From: Arctopsyche grandis
Taxonomy: Eukaryota > Arthropoda > Insecta > Trichoptera > Hydropsychidae
DNA: 64,000 nucleotides
Direction of reading: 5' to 3'
Assembly (NCBI RefSeq): GCF_051622035.1
Contig: NC_135355.1
Span: forward strand, 37,801,986-37,865,985
A model generated the notes under the pieces. The model was not told the origin of the DNA and ran no database searches. It worked only from the letters and a program-made list of their open reading frames with translations. Shown here piece by piece: positions 1 to 11,200 of this stretch; within the stretch, counting starts at the first letter, position 1, and each line of letters begins with the position of its first letter. A program made the translations under genes and the position numbers.

Positions 1-172
1 GCAAAGCCGACAGACCCAAGGGGTTTCATTTATACATATATAGAATGTATAAATTAAATAAGAAAAAAGTAAAATACGTTCAAAATGACAAACAAATTCA
101 AAATAAGAGAGAAAAAAAGTAAACAAGAAACAAAAATAAGATATTGGGAAAGAAGAATTACGTAAATCCTTA

Positions 173-860
173 AAGTTTAGGAAATACATCTAGCTTATTC
201 TTAAAAATATTAAGGTTATCGGAAATTACTACGTTATTGGGAAGACTATTCCAAACTGAAACCACTCTGTTTGAAAAGAAGGAATATCTGATAAATTTAT
301 TAGAATTTTCTTTTTGGAGTCTAAGGGAGTGACCTCTAAAGTGAGTGTTTTCGTTGAACGTAATAAGATTGGACATATGACATTTATAATGATTATTTAG
401 TATTTTAAAAACTTCGATTAAGTCGCCTCTTATTGTTCTTGTCTCCAGTGTAGTGAGATCCATTCTTTTCAATCTTTCGTTATAAGAAAGTGATTTAATT
501 TCAGAAGAAATCTTTGTAATTCTCCTTTGTACCCTTTCGATACATATAACATACTTTTTAAAATGAGAATTCCATATGCTAAAAGCGTATTCTAGTTTAG
601 ATTTGATAAAAGTTTTGTATATTTTTGATAATAATTTTTATTTTATTTTATTTATTTTTACATATGTACATATATACCAGGAAGGCCTTACAGGTAAACC
701 CCAATGCGCCTTCCTGGCCAATTACAAATTAATAAAGTTTTGTGATAATTATACGTTTGCTAATAATAAAAGTTTTGTATATGAGTAAAATTTGTTCACA
801 ATATGGTTAATATGAGAATTAACTGTAAAAAAATAAGAGGAAACAATAAAATAAATTTTG
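173..860 (-). mobile_element. Decayed non-LTR retrotransposon (LINE), reverse transcriptase C-terminus
   Basis: The minus strand encodes the C-terminal part of a non-LTR reverse-transcriptase ORF. Downstream of the palm it shows a KSKLEYAFSIWN-type stretch, then VQRRITK, a RGDLIEVFKIL segment, and the terminal FFSNRVVSVWNSLP motif common in CR1/L2/jockey-type LINEs. The last 100 codons (472-170) are open. Upstream the coding sense resumes at about 600 and again beyond 783, because a 143-bp insertion (623-765) splits it. The endonuclease and catalytic FADD motif are absent, so this is a 5'-truncated dead copy. Clade assignment is from memory of the family and is approximate. Confidence 0.75.
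623..765 (-). mobile_element. Hairpin-tail mini-insertion (stem type A) with 17-bp target duplication
   Basis: This 143-bp insertion interrupts the LINE reading frame. The same 17 bp (ATAAAAGTTTTGTATAT) lies on both sides at 606-622 and 766-782, so it is a target-site duplication. Read on the minus strand it has a short unique stretch, the stem-loop at 677-717 (arms CCAGGAAGGC and GCCTTCCTGG), and an AT-rich tail of TAAAA-like units. It carries no coding capacity and no tRNA head, so it is a severely 5'-truncated retroelement made of little more than the 3' tail. Confidence 0.8.
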
Positions 861-869
861 GAATATTTG

Positions 870-3856
870 ATATGTTTCCCGTAAAGAAACTGTTTTATTA
901 TATTTCCTTCATCGATCGATTGACCAAAACCTGGGTTCTATCAGGATCATACTTAGCAATATTTATTTAATACTTAACTTACTGCGCTAAAAAATCCGCT
1001 AGCCACTGTGCTGGACGCCAAGCATCCATTTAATATGTTTTTAGTTAAAATAATGCAATATCTGTGAGGTAAATTATTGTATGTAGCTATAAAAATCATT
1101 TTATCATGTATTAAACTTCGAATAATATAAAATAAGTCCAAGAAATTGAAAAAATAGTGGCTGAAGCAGAGACGTCATCCCAAGGCGGATATCATTCTCA
1201 TATTGACCGTTGAGCGCGTACTGAATTCCCCCTCCATTTTTTGCACCTGTGAGGTACATGTACAAGGGGCTTCCCACGAAAATAATTATTTATGTTGATA
1301 CTGATCAATGTTTTTATTTTGTAATGATATAATTCGAATCATAGAGGTTTTGATGAGGTATATTCAAATTTTGAAGATCCTGCATTTGGTATATTTGGGG
1401 AAATAAAATAAAATATAAGCCCTGGTCACTCGCTATCCATCACAGTGCGGCAAGTGCTGATTTATTTTTCAGTTAACGAATTGACATAGTTTGAACAGAA
1501 TTTCCCAAATTTAAATGTTTGAGAGATTCGAAGAGTCTAATTACTAATTAAATTGTTCAAATTATAAATAATTGAATCAAACTGATAGCCTTTTCGGTTC
1601 ATGCATTTAATGCGAGTCGATCTCTCGAGAGGCCCAAAGAGTATAATTACCAATTAAACCTTTTACCGTAGTTTGAAATGTAAATAGAACATTGAGAAAA
1701 GGTCAGGTTTTGCCATATAATTTAAATCAAAGAAATTGTGGATTTTCAATAGTTAATGCAAATTTTGAATTATCCACGGCTGAAAGTGATTTCATTTACC
1801 ATTAAAATTTAGTCTGCTTTAATTTAAGTAAATTTTAGATAGCTTTTTATGCCATTTCACAATTTTGAATATTTTACCGTTAAGATATTGCTAAATCTTA
1901 AGATACATGCGTTCATTGAAAGAGAGTCAACTTTCAATTCAACACGCTATATGTACCCGTACGTATGTATATATGTATGTATGAAAAACGTCACAGTCGG
2001 TTGGCGAAGTTTGTTAACTCTTAACCGGTCAGTTTAAATTATATTTCACTTCCTGTGGTTAACTTTAAACGGTACAAATCATATTCAATACGTTTTTATT
2101 ATCATTAACATTGTAAATATACACATGTACATTGTACGTGGAAACTTACACTCGGCGGTCATACATATGTAATTTTCGTAATAAGCTTTATATTGGATGG
2201 TTGTTAGTTTCGATGTGTACTTGTTAACTTTTGAAATATTGGAAATTTATAACCATATAACGAGCTTGAATTCCACAAAATCGACAAAGCATGCAAGATT
2301 GATATATTTGTGACAATGCAAGGTTCTCGCATATCACGCACGGAACTAACGATCATACGAAAGAAATTTAATAAACAGCTTCAGTTTAAATTTATTAATG
2401 ACATCAAAGAGGAAACTATTAAAATATATGTATCCTAAATAAATTAAATAGTAAATTGCCGGTATTTATAATATATTATAGTGAAATGAACGTATTTTCC
2501 GCGACATCGTCGGTTTATTCCAATGTATTGACCGGCACATTTCCCCATGTTTTTTTTATTTATTTCTTTCATTTGAACCCGTTTATGATTATGTATGTAT
2601 CTTCGACATAATTAATTGACTAATTGATCTGTTTACACGATCCCGTTCCAGATTGGTGGATTCCTCAGTTGGGTTTTCATACAAACGAAAGCCAATTAGA
2701 CGATTTCGCTACGCCGCGATAGAAATCTTACCGCGGAATGGACCAAAGAAAACGAATCGTGAAATCTTATAAATTGTGACTCAAATGCTTTAATGATTTT
2801 GTAATAGTTAAAATATGTGCTAAGACGAATCCAAGTTGTTGGAGTTGGAAAATTTTGACGGCTGCTTCGATGGACGAAAGTGAAACTCATCTCGATCGGT
2901 TAATTTACAAGATGGTTTCATTACGCAATTGATAAATATGCGTATTCTAAAATAATTAGACACTGTTATACGATTGAATGTTTATGTAACAATATGGTTT
3001 TCTCACGAGTGAATGAAATTTTAATGGAGTTAAATGCGATGGGATTCTGTAACAGTCATATTATACTATCACGTTGAGAAAAACGCAGATGTTTTCGATG
3101 ATTATGTAACAATAAATTGAATGATTATAAATAAATAATATACGGATAACAAAACAATAAAAATTTATTTACAAAAGGACGTAATAAAGTATATATAAAT
3201 GATAGATTAAATGAAAATATTGCACTCATATACAGCCCGTAACACAATTGTCATTTTGACTACAATTTCATAAACAACGAAATATGCAGTTTTTTTTTAA
3301 ATATTTGCAAGGAACAATGCAATAAATAAATTGTATTATAATACATATATAAGAAAGGATCAACAATTTTAAATATTTATTAATTAACAATTACTAAACA
3401 ATAAAGACCAGTATATATTTTAGAATGGTTCTCAAATTGACGAAATTTTGAGATTTTTCAAGAGAATTAGTGAACGTTTCGCAATAGTTTTTTGTCTTTT
3501 ATAAGCATAAAAATAATAATAAATTGTATCTCATATGTATTCGGAGACTTGAAAACCTAAAAAGACGGTAAAATAAGGACCATTCTAAAATTTACATACG
3601 TATATACAGATCGTGAGTCTTGCTTAAAATTTAAACTAATTACATATATGGTCTTCCGCATCAATAAAATATTGTTCTTTAATTATTACATATACAATAG
3701 TAAAATGGCTCAGTGAATTATTTAATTTTAGATAATTCTCGAGTACGATATAATAGATAATTAAACCGCAGGTACAACTATGAGATATTGTCGTGTCTCC
3801 GATCGGAAGTTATATTTGGCTTAAATAACTATATTTAGTGAAATAATTATCTAATA
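870..3856. other. AT-rich non-coding stretch downstream of the secreted-protein gene
   Basis: I see no convincing gene, tRNA or intact transposon. ORFs here are under 70 codons, without domain signatures. The part adjoining 3857 should hold the 3' UTR of the minus-strand gene, but I could not choose a polyadenylation site among several AT-rich candidates. Confidence 0.5.
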
Positions 3857-5656
3857 TTACGCAGACGTCTTCACAGCTGTCATTAACCTTCTGTTGTTGT
3901 GAGTCGACTTTTTAGTGGCCGAGTCTGCGGTTTTCACCTGCCTCTTTGGGTACGGATGAGCGTGGTAGTTGTACGGTAGCTGATGTGTGGTTTTAGTCAA
4001 TTGTTGCTCTTCTCCTACTTGCACTTTTTCGTAAGTGTGCTCTTGCGTTGCTGGAATGACGCTGTGGTACTTGTGCATGATTGATGGCCGTCTTAGGACG
4101 AAAGGAGCTGCTTTTACAGCAGCTGGAGTAGGACTTGGGTAAGGATTGACTAATTGAGTAGTCACTTGGACTGTGGATTGGGACGATTCAGCTCCTTGAT
4201 AGTGAGGATTGTATATGACTCTCGTGTGTGAATTATCTGGGTAGTTTTCGGAGAATGGTAAGTTTTCTTCTTCAGTTTGTTCGTATGCTGGAGGTGGTTG
4301 GTGATGATTTGCAGGTCCGTAGACTTGAGATAGTTGCATGTGTGTTAGTGTTTGATGGGTTTCGGGTGATGGTGATGGATGAGGTACGACGTATCTTACC
4401 GACTGTCCTTCTTCTTCGTTTTGTTGTTGGATATACTGTTGCTGGTTTGGTTGGATGTAATGAGTAGAGTATTGTATTGGGTTCACTGTAGGTGCTGTGT
4501 ATAACTGTTGGTGTTCATAGTATGGTGCTGGTTGAGTGTATCTCAATAAGCTATTATCTACTTGCGGTGCTTGTGGTTCGTAATGCGGTTGAACACTAGA
4601 TAGATACTGGTTCAATAAACCCTGCAGGTTGATGTTGTTTAAGGTCATGGCGTAAGGATTGTTTCGAGGTAGCTTGGGGAAGAATTCAGCGGTTGGATTA
4701 TGGATGTGAGAGCTTGGAATTCTCAATATGAGCACTGGAATTATGTTCTTCTGTTGGGGTAGGGCTTGTTCTTGTTCTTGCTGAGGTATGTCGAATCCTT
4801 GGAACTGTGGGTGTCTCAGAACTTGCGATTGGCTTACGTAGTAATTGGGCATGACTATTGGGAAGTGTCCGCTCAAGCCTGACAGTTGGCCTCCGTTGAA
4901 AGTCGTGTAAAGTGTGGGGAATTTTTCCCGTTGTGGATTGTACAATTCTTCTTGGGTTTGGTATTGTGGAGGTGGTGGTGTTTCTACAGATTGGACCTGT
5001 TCGTATTGAGTTCTGATATGAGATACAGAGTCGTCTACGTTGTAGGAGTTTTGTCCTCCTTGTTGCTCGTGTTGATTGATGGGAACCAATTGGAAGGCTT
5101 TCGATGGTTGTATTTCGACTATGGTCTTCTCTCCTTTGGCCTTGTTCGAGTATATTTGAGTGTGGTATTTGAATTTGTTGGGGGCTGGTATGTCGTGTTG
5201 GGAATAGGGGTATATCATGAATTTGGCCTTTTGTTCCGGTTTGCCGAATTGGCTGTAGTAGTAACCGTTGTTTGTTTTGTAACCGTAGCCTAAGTTTGCG
5301 TCTATAGTTCTTTTCCCTTTGCCGTCTGTTGTGTTGTCGTTAACTATTTCGATGGCTATCACAGCTGGTAATGGCGCTTGAGGAATTTTTGAAGAGTTGT
5401 CGTTGTTTTCTTCTACTGCTTGTTCGTCGTCGTTTTCATCTTCCTCGTCGTTTTTGATGTTGTATTTTTCTTCGATTTCCCTGAGGAATTTTCGCTCTTC
5501 TTCGGTAATTGTGCTCTCGTCTTCGGTGATTGTGCTCTTTTCTTCAGATACCTTTGGTTTTTCTACTTTTTCGGCTGTTATGCTTTTCGACGGCTTATTC
5601 TCTATGAGAGGTCCTCCAATGCATGATGCGAATATTGCGCACATAATTATTATGTT
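3857..5656 (-). CDS. Secreted Pro/Gln/Tyr-rich low-complexity protein, main exon (5' exon not found)
   Basis: This is a 595-codon open frame from an internal ATG at 5644. The exon itself starts at 5656: a pyrimidine tract and TTTCAG acceptor sit directly before AACATAATAATT, which adds four codons (N-I-I-I) in frame. Those residues plus MCAIFASCIGG form the hydrophobic core of a signal peptide, so the true start codon lies in an upstream exon that I could not locate. Residues about 20-80 are Glu/Lys-rich with a tandem STITE motif. A dibasic KGKR site (109-112) precedes TIDANLGYGY and a Tyr-rich block. The rest is Gln, Pro and Tyr-rich (PHYEPQAPQ, QPNQQQYIQQQ), and the C-terminus is basic. No enzyme motif is visible. 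It looks like a secreted structural protein, such as a cuticle, chorion or silk-associated protein. That is inference from composition; I do not recognise a named family. Antisense ORFs over this region are shadows. Confidence 0.85.
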   Translation of the reverse strand, partial: NIIIMCAIFASCIGGPLIENKPSKSITAEKVEKPKVSEEKSTITEDESTITEEERKFLREIEEKYNIKNDEEDENDDEQAVEENNDNSSKIPQAPLPAVIAIEIVNDNTTDGKGKRTIDANLGYGYKTNNGYYYSQFGKPEQKAKFMIYPYSQHDIPAPNKFKYHTQIYSNKAKGEKTIVEIQPSKAFQLVPINQHEQQGGQNSYNVDDSVSHIRTQYEQVQSVETPPPPQYQTQEELYNPQREKFPTLYTTFNGGQLSGLSGHFPIVMPNYYVSQSQVLRHPQFQGFDIPQQEQEQALPQQKNIIPVLILRIPSSHIHNPTAEFFPKLPRNNPYAMTLNNINLQGLLNQYLSSVQPHYEPQAPQVDNSLLRYTQPAPYYEHQQLYTAPTVNPIQYSTHYIQPNQQQYIQQQNEEEGQSVRYVVPHPSPSPETHQTLTHMQLSQVYGPANHHQPPPAYEQTEEENLPFSENYPDNSHTRVIYNPHYQGAESSQSTVQVTTQLVNPYPSPTPAAVKAAPFVLRRPSIMHKYHSVIPATQEHTYEKVQVGEEQQLTKTTHQLPYNYHAHPYPKRQVKTADSATKKSTHNNRRLMTAVKTSA

Positions 5657-8520
5657 CTGAAATGAAAATAAAATATAAAAAATAATAATTTGTTCGAATT
5701 ACTTCATCCAACATTAAATAAAAAAGTAAGAGGAAAAAAATTTCACAAATTTGAGAGGAGGAGGCTATCATTTGATTATAATATGTAGATTAACACAGTT
5801 TGTTTAAAAACATGACTAAAAATATGAATAATATGTACATATGAATGAAAAATACTAGTTTAAAAGGGCATTAAAATTTTTAAGCAGCAGCTTATTTTAC
5901 TTTGTACTGATAATTTGTATATCGATTTGCAAAACACATATTGGCATAATTTTTATCTAAAAAAGAATTAGGACATTATTTAAAAGCTAAGCACATGTAT
6001 ATAATTAGCGACATCTATGTTTTGAAATTTACACGAAAACGCGTTCACATGATAATTAAATATTTTATTTTTTACAAGGCTTGTATTATTTTTTTACATC
6101 ATATTATTAAATGTGATTTAAATTTAAATAAATTATTTTATGTTGTATAACAAATGGATTTTTTTTTTTGAAGAACTCTTAAAAGTTTCCTGTGTGAAAA
6201 ATAGATGTCTTAAATATAAATAGTATTAAAAATTCTATTTTCCTATCGTATATCATAATAAATAAGATTTCAAAATTAAGTGTGATATCTTATGCTTTCA
6301 AGTACTGAGCCGTTATATTTGAAATTTACAATATTTAAAAACACTGGTGGCCTGTTATACGTTTATTCTGCTTTTCTGGATTTTGGACATATCGCAATAA
6401 AAGAAGTGATAACAATTTGTGTGTTAAGTCAGACAGAAACTTAATTTACAAAAATAGTTTGGGAATCAAGTCAAACAATTTTCAGTTCCAAAAGTGTTTT
6501 TAGAACTGAAAATTGGACTTCCGCCACTTTCAAATATAACGGCTCTAATATTGAATGACTTATGGCATTCTTAATTTAATTATATCAACCAAGTCAGATT
6601 CAAATAACGCGTTTGTGCGAGTCAATTTCGCACAGACGCAAAGTTGATTCGAAAATTTCAACCGATGATTCAACGCATTTTATAATCCATAGGCACTCTC
6701 GTTTTCGTTTCGTTTCCGGTTTGACCTGTGAAAAATCAACAAAACGGAGCGTGTACACTCGCTCTTTCCAAGATTGCCGACGGTATCTCGGAGTCATCAG
6801 AATACGAGATGATTCCATTGTGACTTCTTCCCCGTGTGCAATAATCGCATTAATTATGTCACCCGCTTTCTCTACACGCCATTACCCCAGCAGAAACAAT
6901 GAACATCGTTTCATAATAACGGTTAAAATCACGTATGATAATGAAATCGTCAAGGATCATCATTTTACCGTACATAAATTATTATATGGATTTACATAAG
7001 CATACTTTGATTTATAGCCCGCTCAGTGGTGACGATTTCTAAAAATGTTTATGTCGCGCGTAATGCATTTTTTATAAGATGCGTAATCGTAAACGTTATA
7101 CACCGTTAGTTATGGTTTATTAGGATCATTATTTCTAATGACTATGACGGTAACCGGCCGTTTTCGAAGTTCGATCGGTAAAATTAGCTTATTATTTCAC
7201 TTGAAAGCTCATGTGTTAAACGTGCAATCATAGCCTATGCATTAGTGTGCGAATCGATTAAATTTTGCGGCTATTGAATAATATATCAATCATCGTTCGG
7301 TGAGAGTCTGGTGAAAATGTGATGATGATGACTCAGTCTCTAGACTTCTAGAGGTTGTCGGTTCAACCGAGGTTTAATTTTAAAGCGACGACTTAATTGC
7401 GTGAAGAAAGTTGATCGTTTTCCTGGTTGATATTTATTATTGTAAATATTACGTTGACTTACAGAGCTTTCCAATTAAATATTACACAGCTATATTTGAG
7501 TACTTTGCGTTTTTTTATTAGTTGGGCGATTAAATTAACTGTGCAAATATTTGCTCTAACTGCACTTTTTTGCTTGAGAAAATCACGACATGATTAGAGT
7601 GCTCATTTATAATTGTACTTGAATGTTGGCTGGTTTTTAGTTGATTTTAATTCACAAATAATTACAGCGCCAACATTTATTTGTTAATGAATTCATAATA
7701 TTATAAAGAACATTGGCTATTTTTTTCTGGTATGAATATGTTAGTTAAAATTAAGCATTATGATTTATTTTAAAGGCATTGATTCTGTGCATTCAAGATG
7801 GATACGTTTGTTTCTGAAAGGGTCACATTATAAATAGGTAGGAAACGTCAAATTGTAGAAAGAAAAGTGTGAATCTGTATATTGCCACAAGTTATGGAAA
7901 TAATGTACATGTTTATGGAAAGTTATGATGTAGTTTTGAAAAATTTGCGCTTCTTCATTTACAAGGTATCATAATGTGTTTTAATTATTGATAAAATTTT
8001 GTATTTAGTTTAGAAAAAAATACTACATATATTATATGATCAGTGTTAATATAATGTTTTGGTTTAAATATAAACTTCTTGTTTCATCCTTTCCTTTAAT
8101 ATATGGTATGTATGCACATATTTAGAATTTTTGATTGCTTATTCTGGATCTATACAATAAAACTTTCATCAACATATTTCTACTGATTGAAAAATAATAT
8201 ATAAGGGAAGTAAGTTAAAATCAACAAAGGAAACATGTAAGTCATTGGCCATTTTAATTTCATTGATCGTTTGGATCTTACAGTAGAAGTAGATCATGAA
8301 TACATGATCAGAGTTCGATTCTGAGTTTGAATCAGTCTAAATCTCGAGTTCCAATTTTCGCTTGGTCATAAAACTTCATATATTGTTAATACGTACATAG
8401 ATAAAGTAAAAAGTACGAACTCTGTGACATTTTGTGCTACCAATGATTCATTACTAACTGATAGGAATGTAATATTTTTTTTATAAATATGTGTTAATAT
8501 CAGTTTAAATATAATAACAG
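5657..8520. other. Intron or upstream region of the secreted-protein gene; no other gene recognised
   Basis: AT-rich sequence upstream of the splice acceptor at 5657-5658. The first exon of the secreted-protein gene should lie here or farther upstream. The 6600-7320 part is less AT-rich and holds overlapping short ORFs on both strands, none with recognisable domains, so it may be regulatory. A GGTTCAACC sequence near 7358 resembles a tRNA B box but has no matching cloverleaf. Confidence 0.4.
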
Positions 8521-9250
8521 TGCTCAATCTATTTAGTGGATTGTGTATTGATAAAGTGCAGAATAGAGCAATGCGTACAACTTTGAATGTGAGGAAACGT
8601 AAGAATGTTAGAAGTATGTATATTAGATGAATTGAAATGGTTGGATATTATTAATAGTCTTAAATTAAGCACTTTAAAATTTGTACATAAGCTAGATAAG
8701 AATCTATTGCCCAAATATATATAGTTAGAAATAGAGATATACATAATTATAAAACTAGAAATAGGAATAAATTAGTTATAGGTAGAGTTAGGAAAGCAAA
8801 AACTGCAGGAGGTGTTTTCCACAGAGGTGTTCAAATATATTTACAATGGATGCGGTGCATCCGCTCTAAAATCGCCAGACAAATTGAACGACAGATTAAT
8901 ATGATTGCACATCAGATGACGGGTAACCTTTCGATGTGCACAGATGCAATTATTAAAATGGTAATTATTAAAATTGAGTTGGATCTTTCAGGCGAGTTTA
9001 ATAAGGCAGGATTCGGAACTTATCGAATCTTGCCTCGTCATCTGATGTGCAATCTATCATTCGAGAAGACGAGAATTACGTTTAAAACTGCCGTTCTGTT
9101 AATCTGTCGTTCGTTTATCTGGCGATTTTAGAGTGGATGCACCAAACCCATGTACAATGCCCTTCCTGAGAGCATTAGAGGCGCTAGTAACATTGGTGCT
9201 TTCTTGAAGGTTGCTAATGGACACCTCTGTGGAAGATGGCGTAATTATAT
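8521..9250 (+). mobile_element. Decayed LINE 3' end split by a MITE
   Basis: Plus-strand pieces read as the end of a non-LTR reverse-transcriptase ORF: IDKVQNRAMRT, KWLDIINSLKLSTLKFVHKL, VGRVRKAKTAGGVFHRGVQIYNA, then (after the 8849-9152 insertion) LPESIRGASNIGAFLKVANGHL. Several stops and frameshifts are present. A minus-strand relative lies at 59640-59935. The first part also contains a 71-codon antisense shadow ORF. Confidence 0.7.
8849..9152. mobile_element. Foldback/TIR MITE inserted in a LINE
   Basis: A 304-bp insertion flanked by TACAATG on both sides (8842-8848 and 9153-9159). The ends are long imperfect inverted repeats: GGTGCATCCGCTCTAAAATC from 8854 and its near-complement ending at 9143. 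A second inverted pair lies further in (CACATCAGATGACG against CGTCATCTGATGTG). It has no coding capacity. A related, rearranged copy is at 46966-47165. Removing it restores the LINE reading TACAATG-CCCTTCC. The superfamily is uncertain; 7-8 bp duplications would fit hAT-like elements. Confidence 0.75.
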
Positions 9251-9393
9251 ATGTAAGTTTAATAAAATGCTATGTTTCGAATTATATTATATTATTTTAG
9301 GGTAACTTATTATAGTTTTGCTATCTATGTTATATTATAGTTGCTAGTTTTAGTTTAAAATTGTTAATTGTGTAATAATTAATTAGCGATTTG

Positions 9394-9879
9394 CTATTTA
9401 ACAATAATAATAAACAAATAAAAATATGTTATTTTAATCCAAATGGCCAACGCCTGTAGCGTTTCCCCTACCACAATTTTAAAAAACACTGTATTCTTCT
9501 GTACAAAAAATCCTAATAAGACACTGTGTCGGTTTGTTGACATACATATCACTGGCGTTTCGTTTATACGACATGAAGTAATTACCACGTGAAGGTTCCT
9601 CATGTTGTCGGCCGTTTCTGAATCACCGAACTGTTTTGTATCACTAATCAACAACGGCAAAAGCAGCAGCAGTAGCAGAAACAACACAACCGGAATTTGA
9701 ATCACCAAATCGGCGAGATGTTTGCGCCTTTCACCCGGTGTTCGCGTATCATCCGGTCGGATATGCGGCGTAACAAAGAATGGTCCACAACAACGAATTC
9801 GGTGGTTTCTCGCCAGAGACGTCCTCTTCCAAAACGTGTTCGGGCAGAGACTGTGCCTCGTGCCGGAGGAAGTCGCCAT
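9394..9879 (-). CDS. Doubtful 161-codon ORF with a hydrophobic segment
   Basis: This open frame is long for its AT-rich surroundings and its 5' half is GC-richer than the flanks. It encodes a basic N-terminus with several cysteines, then a strongly hydrophobic run (IQIPVVLFLLLLLLLPLL) that could be a signal anchor. The leucine run comes from a GCTGCTGCT-like repeat and may be chance. There is no recognised domain, and the C-terminal third looks like random AT-rich translation. It could be a first exon that splices out near the hydrophobic segment, or non-coding DNA. Confidence 0.15.
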   Translation of the reverse strand: MATSSGTRHSLCPNTFWKRTSLARNHRIRCCGPFFVTPHIRPDDTRTPGERRKHLADLVIQIPVVLFLLLLLLLPLLISDTKQFGDSETADNMRNLHVVITSCRINETPVICMSTNRHSVLLGFFVQKNTVFFKIVVGETLQALAIWIKITYFYLFIIIVK

Positions 9880-10215
9880 ATTTATATATGTATGTGGTCG
9901 AGAAGAATGTGAAATACCGAACGGAGGCAGATGCTACCAGAGAGGGAAGTTCGACGATTGGGTTACGTATTTAATCTACATATGTTATTTTACGTCAAAA
10001 TGCGCAATGTTTCAGTTTATGGTAGTAATTTTTCACTAGTGTAGTAGTATCTTACAGAACGATTCAATATTTTGATTTTTAAATGCTTTTTATTATTACT
10101 AAATTATGTTCACAATACATCTTATATCTATTTTAATAGCTACTGATCATTTTCTATTTTACAATTTTAATTTAATTTTGTTAGTAATCATAGTATTATA
10201 TTATTCTAATGTTAA

Positions 10216-10620
10216 TGTACAGCATAATCTCTCTAAGGAGGATCTCTCCGATGACCGTGACATCGAAAGACAAAGAAGAGCCATTTGTGTAAGGGCAAAT
10301 ATGCTGGCTAGACGGTTTTTCCACTCCAGTGTAGAGGTTAAGAGACAATTATTTATGTCCTTTTGTACTAGCCTCTAAACTAGTGAATTATGGACTAGAT
10401 ACTAGCGGGAGACGATGAGGAAGATAAAGGTACAATACAACAACTGTTACCGTGCTCTTTTCGGGCTACCTAGGAGCTGCAGCGCGTCGCAAATGTTTGT
10501 GGAAGGGCATTTGCCTCACTTTGAAGCCATTCTCAGGATGAGAGCGGCCTCTCTACGTCTTCGTATATTTTTGTCGCCTAATTGTCTTCTTGCTGCTGCA
10601 TCTGCATTATTATTATTATT
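10216..10620 (+). mobile_element. LINE reverse-transcriptase fragment (DIERQRRA type)
   Basis: Two frames, broken by a frameshift or stop around 10378-10414, give EDLSDDRDIERQRRAICVR, ANMLARRFFHSSVEVKRQLF, then RKIKVQYNNCYRALFGLPRS and MRAASLRLRIF. This is the thumb region of a common insect LINE ORF2. A (TTA)n-rich tail follows to about 10700. A minus-strand relative lies at 20640-20835. Confidence 0.75.
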
Positions 10621-10779
10621 TATTATTAGTAATATTTATATATTTACTTATGTATTTTTTTATTTATTTTTTTTGTTTACTATTTTTTCAATACTCTTTT
10701 TATTATCTATATATTATTTATATGGGCGTTGGGGATTGCACTATTCTCCTCATCGTCTGGAATAAAAGCTATTATTATT

Positions 10780-11200
10780 ATTATTATTATAGGAAAAATA
10801 GCTCAAAAACCTATTTACAATTCTTATAAATGCTCATAATACATCTAACACATAATACTAATTAAAGATTCTCTAAATTCAACGATCTAAAGCAGATTGT
10901 GTGTAGGTAATCTTTGTTTATACCTGAAGGGTATAGACATTTTGTTGTAATCACCGAGACTCTTCACAAGTGTGTTAGTATGGTTATTAGTGATTCTGTC
11001 ATAGAATCTACTGGTTAGTTCATTAGTAATGTATGTAACAAACGGAATATTATTTATGGCATGTAGTTTTATCAAGTTAGTAAATATGGGTGTATTATAA
11101 ATTATTTTTAGGGATTTATTTTTTATTATTTGGAGCTTGGAAAGGTTAGTATTCGAGGCGTTAAACGGTTCAATATGGGAAAGGGAGTTATAGTAGAATA
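10780..11200 (-). mobile_element. Jockey-like LINE 3' end with 3' UTR
   Basis: On the minus strand the last ~60 codons of a jockey-type ORF (ITNELTSRFYDRITNNHTNTLV then LGDY) run into a 3' UTR containing TTAATTAGTATTATGTGTTAG and a GTAAATAGGTTTTTGAG-like motif. The same 3' UTR recurs at 31808-31925 and 35741-35880, which identifies those as 3' ends of the same family. Confidence 0.65.

Noticed and set aside
4228..5626. Plus-strand ORFs of 68-135 codons
   Set aside because: They are shadows of the long minus-strand secreted-protein exon.
7340..7375. Possible tRNA (GGTTCAACC)
   Set aside because: No cloverleaf can be folded around it: no acceptor stem and no D arm.
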